Source: VMDJ01 sp965659945
Lineage (GTDB): Bacteria; Pseudomonadota; Gammaproteobacteria; Chromatiales; Chromatiaceae
Length of the DNA: 17,807 nucleotides
Assembly (NCBI GenBank): GCA_965659945.1
Contig: CBFHYJ010000033.1
Coordinates: forward strand, 1 to 17,807
Direction: 5' to 3'
Positions 14,228 through 17,807 of the stretch are shown piece after piece; position 1 is the first letter of the stretch; each line of letters starts with the position of its first letter. The translations under genes and the position numbers were made by a program. The notes beneath the pieces were generated by a model that had not been told where the DNA came from, did not search any database, and worked only from the letters and a program-made list of their open reading frames with translations.

Positions 14228-14848
14228 ATGTCAGCACTGGATACGCAAAACTTGGGTTTAGTCCCTATGGTTATCGAACAATCGTCACGTGGCGAGCGTT
14301 CATACGACATTTATTCTCGCCTGCTAAAAGAGCGCGTTATCTTTTGTGTCGGTCAAGTCGAAGACCACATGGCTAACTTAATTGTTGCCCAACTGTTGTT
14401 CTTGGAATCTGAGAATCCTGACAAAGACATTCATCTATATATTAACTCCCCGGGTGGTTCGGTAACCGCAGGTTTGGCGATTTACGACACCATGCAATTC
14501 ATCAAGCCAAATGTAAGCACCATGTGTATTGGTCAAGCGGCAAGTATGGGTGCTGTTTTGTTGGCAGCGGGTGAAAAGGGTAAGCGTTTTGCGTTGCCAA
14601 ACTCTCGTGTGATGATTCACCAACCACTGGGTGGTTTCCAGGGTCAAGCGAGCGACTTTGAGATTCACGCCAAAGAAATCCTTTTAATCCGTGAAAAATT
14701 GAACAAGATTTTGGCGGATCATTCAGGACAAGATCTCGAAAAGATTAAGCATGATACTGATCGTGACAACTTTATGAGTGCCCAAGATTCAGTGACTTAC
14801 GGCCTCATCGACGAAGTTGTTGGAAAGCGTAATCAAGAAAACAGCTAA
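14228..14848 (+). CDS. clpP: ATP-dependent Clp protease proteolytic subunit ClpP
   Basis: This is the serine peptidase that assembles as two heptameric rings and is fed by ClpX or ClpA. From ATG 14228 it has 206 residues with the catalytic triad S106 (GQAASMG), H131 (MIHQPLGG) and D180 (HDTDRDNFM), at family spacing. A longer reading from GTG 14222 adds only two residues. I prefer ATG 14228 because the GAGAGAG ribosome site (14216-14222) is 5 bases from it and directly abuts the GTG. The N-terminal ~14 residues resemble the cleaved propeptide of E. coli ClpP. It follows tig by 59 bases with no terminator. Confidence 0.98.
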   Translation: MSALDTQNLGLVPMVIEQSSRGERSYDIYSRLLKERVIFCVGQVEDHMANLIVAQLLFLESENPDKDIHLYINSPGGSVTAGLAIYDTMQFIKPNVSTMCIGQAASMGAVLLAAGEKGKRFALPNSRVMIHQPLGGFQGQASDFEIHAKEILLIREKLNKILADHSGQDLEKIKHDTDRDNFMSAQDSVTYGLIDEVVGKRNQENS

Positions 14849-14899
14849 TTTTTGAGCGAGTTGCCCAATTTCATGGGTAATACCGCAGGTTTTCGCGAC

Positions 14900-14927
14900 T
14901 TGTTCCTACCTAATCTAAGGGTATTAT
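14900..14927 (+). promoter_or_regulatory. Candidate clpX promoter
   Basis: TTGTTC (14900-14905) and TATTAT (14922-14927) are separated by 16 bases. The -10 is good (5 of 6) and the -35 poor (3 of 6). It lies in the 144-base clpP-clpX gap. Expression from tig/clpP read-through is also likely. A weak hairpin (14861-14867 / 14874-14880) without a T-tract precedes it. Confidence 0.35.
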
Positions 14928-14992
14928 GCAATTTAGGCATTTTGTTTTAGATCGATAGATCTATGCATACCGCCCCTTTAGAGGTTTCATGT

Positions 14993-16270
14993 ATGAGTGA
15001 TAAGAAAGACGATAAAAACGAAGACGGCAAATTGCTGTATTGCTCTTTTTGCGGCAAAAGCCAGCATGAAGTTCGTAAGCTGATTGCGGGACCTTCCGTT
15101 TTTATTTGTGACGAATGCGTAGAGCTATGTAACGACATTATTCGTGAAGAGATGCAAGAGAGCAGCTCGGATGATGGTGATTCATTGCCAAAGCCACATG
15201 AGCTAAATGCAGCTCTAGATGAATACGTTATTGGTCAGGCTCGTGCAAAGCGCGTTCTGTCTGTTGCGGTATACAACCATTACAAACGCCTGCGTGCGTC
15301 TAAAGGAAAAGACGAAGTCGAGATTTCGAAAAGTAATATATTACTTATCGGCCCTACAGGTTCAGGTAAGACCTTGTTGGCTGAGACGCTGGCACGTCTT
15401 TTGAACGTTCCCTTCACCATTGCAGATGCAACTACTTTGACCGAAGCGGGCTATGTGGGTGAAGACGTTGAGAACATTATTCAGAAGCTTCTGCAGAAAT
15501 GTGATTACGATGTAGATAAAGCTCAGACAGGCATTGTGTACATCGACGAGATCGATAAGATTTCTCGCAAGTCAGATAACCCATCCATTACACGTGATGT
15601 TTCAGGTGAGGGCGTTCAACAAGCCTTGCTGAAGCTCATTGAAGGCACGGTCGCTTCTGTGCCTCCACAAGGTGGTCGTAAGCATCCACAGCAGGAGTTC
15701 TTACAGGTCGATACGTCCAATATCATGTTTATTGTTGGGGGTGCATTCGCTGGCTTGGATAAAGTTATACGTAATCGCTCAGAAAAAGGTGGCATTGGTT
15801 TTGGCGCTGAAGTCAGAAGCAAAGATGACACGCGTAATGTAGGTCAAATCTTCTTGGACCTTGAAGCTGAGGATTTAATCTCTTATGGCTTGATTCCAGA
15901 GTTTGTTGGTCGTTTGCCTGTCGTGGCAACGCTTGAAGAGCTCGATGAAGAAGCGTTGATTCGTATTTTGACCGAGCCAAAGAACGCTCTGGTTAAGCAA
16001 TACCAGCGTTTATTTGAGATGGAAGATGCAGATCTCGATATTCGTGAAGATGCGTTATCTGAAGTGGCTAAAAAAGCGATCGCCCGTAAAACCGGAGCTC
16101 GTGGATTACGCACAATTCTAGAACAAACCTTGTTAGACACCATGTATGACTTACCATCTCAGGATAACGTCAGTAAGGTCGTGGTTGATGGCAGTGTGAT
16201 CCGTGGAGAATCAGATCCATTGGTCATTTACGAGAATGCAGGACGCCCGAAGGCAGCGTCTGAAAATTAA
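14993..16270 (+). CDS. clpX: ATP-dependent Clp protease ATP-binding subunit ClpX
   Basis: This 425-residue AAA+ unfoldase recognises substrates and threads them into ClpP. The N-terminal zinc domain has C17/C20 and C39/C42 (CSFC, CDEC). Walker A is GPTGSGKT (120-127), the pore loop is GYVGED, Walker B is YIDEID with D185 and E186, the ClpP-docking loop is IGF at 268-270, and sensor 2 is GARGLR. The frame is open from ATG 14963, but I choose ATG 14993: it has GAGG (14981-14984) 8 bases upstream, and the resulting N-terminus MSDKKDDKNEDGKLLYCSFC aligns with E. coli ClpX (424). The 10 upstream codons are leader sequence. Confidence 0.98.
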   Translation: MSDKKDDKNEDGKLLYCSFCGKSQHEVRKLIAGPSVFICDECVELCNDIIREEMQESSSDDGDSLPKPHELNAALDEYVIGQARAKRVLSVAVYNHYKRLRASKGKDEVEISKSNILLIGPTGSGKTLLAETLARLLNVPFTIADATTLTEAGYVGEDVENIIQKLLQKCDYDVDKAQTGIVYIDEIDKISRKSDNPSITRDVSGEGVQQALLKLIEGTVASVPPQGGRKHPQQEFLQVDTSNIMFIVGGAFAGLDKVIRNRSEKGGIGFGAEVRSKDDTRNVGQIFLDLEAEDLISYGLIPEFVGRLPVVATLEELDEEALIRILTEPKNALVKQYQRLFEMEDADLDIREDALSEVAKKAIARKTGARGLRTILEQTLLDTMYDLPSQDNVSKVVVDGSVIRGESDPLVIYENAGRPKAASEN

Positions 16271-16276
16271 TCAAAG

Positions 16277-16300
16277 TGCCCGGCCTGACCGGGCATTTTT
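16277..16300 (+). terminator. Intrinsic terminator between clpX and lon
   Basis: The TGCCCGG (16277-16283) / CCGGGCA (16289-16295) stem with a CCTGA loop is followed by T5. It lies 6 bases after the clpX stop, so lon depends on its own promoter. Confidence 0.95.
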
Positions 16301-16309
16301 CGTCTTGGT

Positions 16310-16337
16310 CTTGAAAAAATGATTTCTGCCCCAAGAT
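16310..16337 (+). promoter_or_regulatory. Sigma32-type heat-shock promoter of lon
   Basis: CTTGAAA (16310-16316) and CCCCAAGAT (16329-16337) are separated by 12 bases. The -35 is a full match to the sigma32 consensus CTTGAAA, and the -10 keeps the CCCCA core of CCCCATNT. It lies between the clpX terminator and the lon ribosome site, and lon is a known sigma32 regulon member in E. coli. Confidence 0.75.
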
Positions 16338-16346
16338 GATTCAAAA

Positions 16347-16364
16347 GCCATTCATGAATATGGC
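16347..16364 (+). other. Small stem-loop in the lon 5' untranslated region
   Basis: GCCAT (16347-16351) and ATGGC (16360-16364) pair around TCATGAAT, just downstream of the expected sigma32 start and 11 bases before the AGGAGA ribosome site. The stem is only 5 base pairs, so any role is uncertain. Confidence 0.3.
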
Positions 16365-16385
16365 GACACTATTTAGGAGATCCCG

Positions 16386-17807
16386 ATGGGACAAGAAGTG
16401 AATCCAGATACCCAGCCTTTAGTTGTACCGGTGTTGCCGCTGCGTGATGTGGTTGTTTATCCTTATATGGTCATTCCGCTTTTTGTCGGTCGAGATAAGT
16501 CGATTAAAGCGCTCGATGCTGCGATGGCTGATAACAAACAGATTCTTCTTTCGGCACAGCGTAGTGCAGATATCGATGAACCCGCTGAGAAAGACCTTTA
16601 TGAAGTCGGTACTCTGGCGAGTATTCTTCAACTATTAAAGCTGCCTGACGGCACGGTTAAGGTATTGGTTGAAGGCTCAAAGCGTGCGCGTTTGAAAAGG
16701 TTTCTTGATGGTGAAGAGTTCTTTACCGCTGAGATCGAAGCGCAAGATGAAAATGAAGAGCTTCCAGAACGTGAGATGGAAATTTTAATGCGCTCGGCGA
16801 CCGATCTTTTTGATCAGTATGTAAAGCTGAACAAGAAAGTACCGCCTGAGGTTTTGACCTCGCTAGCAAGTATCGATGAAGGTTCACGTTTAGCTGACAC
16901 CATGGCGGCTCACATGGCCCTTAAACTTGAAGAAAAGCAGCACGTGCTTGAAATGATCAATGTGCGTGAGCGTCTTGAGCATCTTATGAGTCTGATGGAA
17001 GGCGAGAACGATATTCTGCAAATGGAGAAGCGCATTCGTGGCCGCGTAAAGCGTCAGATGGAAAAGAACCAGCGCGAGTATTATCTCAATGAGCAAATGA
17101 AGGCTATCCAGAAAGAGTTGGGTGAGCTGGAAGATGCGCCAAATGAAATTGAAGAGCTGACCGCCAAGATTGAAAAGGCGGGCATGTCCAAAGAGGCAAA
17201 GACCAAAGCAACTGCTGAGTTGAATAAGCTCAAGCTGATGTCGCCAATGTCTGCTGAAGCGACAGTGGTGCGTAACTACATTGACGCTTTAGTTGGAGTG
17301 CCTTGGAAAAAGAAAACCAAAGTACGTAATGACATCCCTAAAGCAGAGGAAGTGTTAGATACTGATCACTTTGGTCTAGAAAAAGTTAAAGAACGCATTT
17401 TGGAATATTTGGCAGTTCAACAACGTGTTCGTAAATTGAAAGGTCCGATCCTGTGTTTGGTAGGACCTCCTGGTGTGGGTAAAACCTCATTGGGTCAGTC
17501 GATTGCTAAGGCAACTAACCGAAAGTTTGTGCGTATGGCACTTGGCGGTGTGCGTGATGAAGCTGAAATTCGTGGTCACCGTAAGACTTATATTGGTGCG
17601 ATGCCAGGCAAGATTGTGCAGAGCCTGACTAAGGTTGGTACGCGCAATCCTTTGTTCTTGCTTGATGAGATAGACAAGATGGCAATGGACTTCCGTGGTG
17701 ATCCTGCATCAGCTTTACTTGAGGTTCTCGACCCTGAGCAAAATCACACCTTCCAAGATCACTATCTTGAGGTGGATTTTGATTTATCCGACATCATGTT
17801 TGTGGCG
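16386..17807 (+). CDS. lon: ATP-dependent protease Lon, N-terminal 474 residues (cut by window end)
   Basis: The frame starts at ATG 16386, with GGAGA 6 bases upstream, and stays open to the last base of the window. It encodes 474 of the usual ~780-810 residues. The N-terminal substrate-binding domain begins VPVLPLRDVVVYPYMVIPLFVGR, followed by the long helix region RVKRQMEKNQREYYLNEQMKAIQKELGE. The AAA+ module has Walker A GPPGVGKT (360-367), then GGVRDEAEIRGHRKTYIGAMPGKI, Walker B FLLDEIDKM with D427 and E428, and GDPASALLEVLDPEQN. The protease domain with the Ser-Lys dyad lies beyond the window. Lon degrades misfolded and regulatory proteins in the cytoplasm. The preceding sigma32-type promoter fits heat-shock control. 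Confidence 0.98.
   Translation, partial: MGQEVNPDTQPLVVPVLPLRDVVVYPYMVIPLFVGRDKSIKALDAAMADNKQILLSAQRSADIDEPAEKDLYEVGTLASILQLLKLPDGTVKVLVEGSKRARLKRFLDGEEFFTAEIEAQDENEELPEREMEILMRSATDLFDQYVKLNKKVPPEVLTSLASIDEGSRLADTMAAHMALKLEEKQHVLEMINVRERLEHLMSLMEGENDILQMEKRIRGRVKRQMEKNQREYYLNEQMKAIQKELGELEDAPNEIEELTAKIEKAGMSKEAKTKATAELNKLKLMSPMSAEATVVRNYIDALVGVPWKKKTKVRNDIPKAEEVLDTDHFGLEKVKERILEYLAVQQRVRKLKGPILCLVGPPGVGKTSLGQSIAKATNRKFVRMALGGVRDEAEIRGHRKTYIGAMPGKIVQSLTKVGTRNPLFLLDEIDKMAMDFRGDPASALLEVLDPEQNHTFQDHYLEVDFDLSDIMFVA

Noticed and set aside
14861..14880. TTGCCCA/TGGGTAA hairpin after clpP as a terminator
   Set aside because: It contains a G-T pair and is followed by ACCGCAGG rather than a T-tract, so clpX read-through is expected.
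14948..14963. TAGATC-GATA-GATCTA inverted repeat before clpX
   Set aside because: Six-base arms in AT-rich sequence without link to a known operator; likely chance.
14963..14992. Upstream ATG extending ClpX by 10 residues
   Set aside because: The ATG at 14993 has the better ribosome site and gives the N-terminus expected for ClpX; the extension MHTAPLEVSC has no counterpart in the family.
16423..16638. 71-codon plus-strand frame near the lon start
   Set aside because: It is a different frame inside lon; the frame from ATG 16386 encodes a canonical Lon N-domain to the end of the window.

Overview
The window is chromosomal DNA from a gammaproteobacterium. The pointers are an IscR with the canonical C92/C98/C104/H107 cluster ligands, the suhB/trmJ divergent pair beside cysE and iscR, a PrmB-type ribosomal protein methyltransferase, and the tig-clpP-clpX-lon proteostasis block. 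All sequence identifications are from motif recognition by eye; no database was searched. No insertion sequence, phage gene, CRISPR array or rRNA is visible, and no stretch longer than about 150 bases lacks a gene or RNA.

Left part (1-4160): a truncated leftward gene (perhaps ygfZ) faces a rightward RNase II-family exoribonuclease. Next comes a probable small operon: a 55-residue unknown protein that overlaps, by ATGA, a Rad50/YhaN-like ATPase with a transmembrane hairpin in place of a zinc hook. A strong bidirectional terminator closes it. This is the least ordinary part of the window.

Middle-left (4172-7700): the leftward pair suhB and a Cys/His-rich two-helix membrane protein of unknown function is divergent from trmJ-cysE-iscR. 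An almost perfect IscR type 1 operator overlaps the iscR -35 element. A terminator lies directly after iscR, so the usual iscSUA-hscBA-fdx operon does not follow here.

Middle-right (7750-12600): prmB, then hemN with a candidate FNR/Anr site and a -10 box placed so that hemN mRNA would be almost leaderless. An AMP-forming acyl-CoA ligase with its own sigma70-like promoter follows. Its 3' end overlaps that of a leftward CPBP-family membrane protease.

Right part (12620-17807): a tRNA-Leu(TAG) gene with promoter, leader hairpin and terminator, then trigger factor (tig), clpP, clpX, a terminator, and lon (cut by the window end) behind a good sigma32-type heat-shock promoter. Together the last four genes cover nascent-chain folding and the two main cytoplasmic ATP-dependent proteases, ClpXP and Lon.
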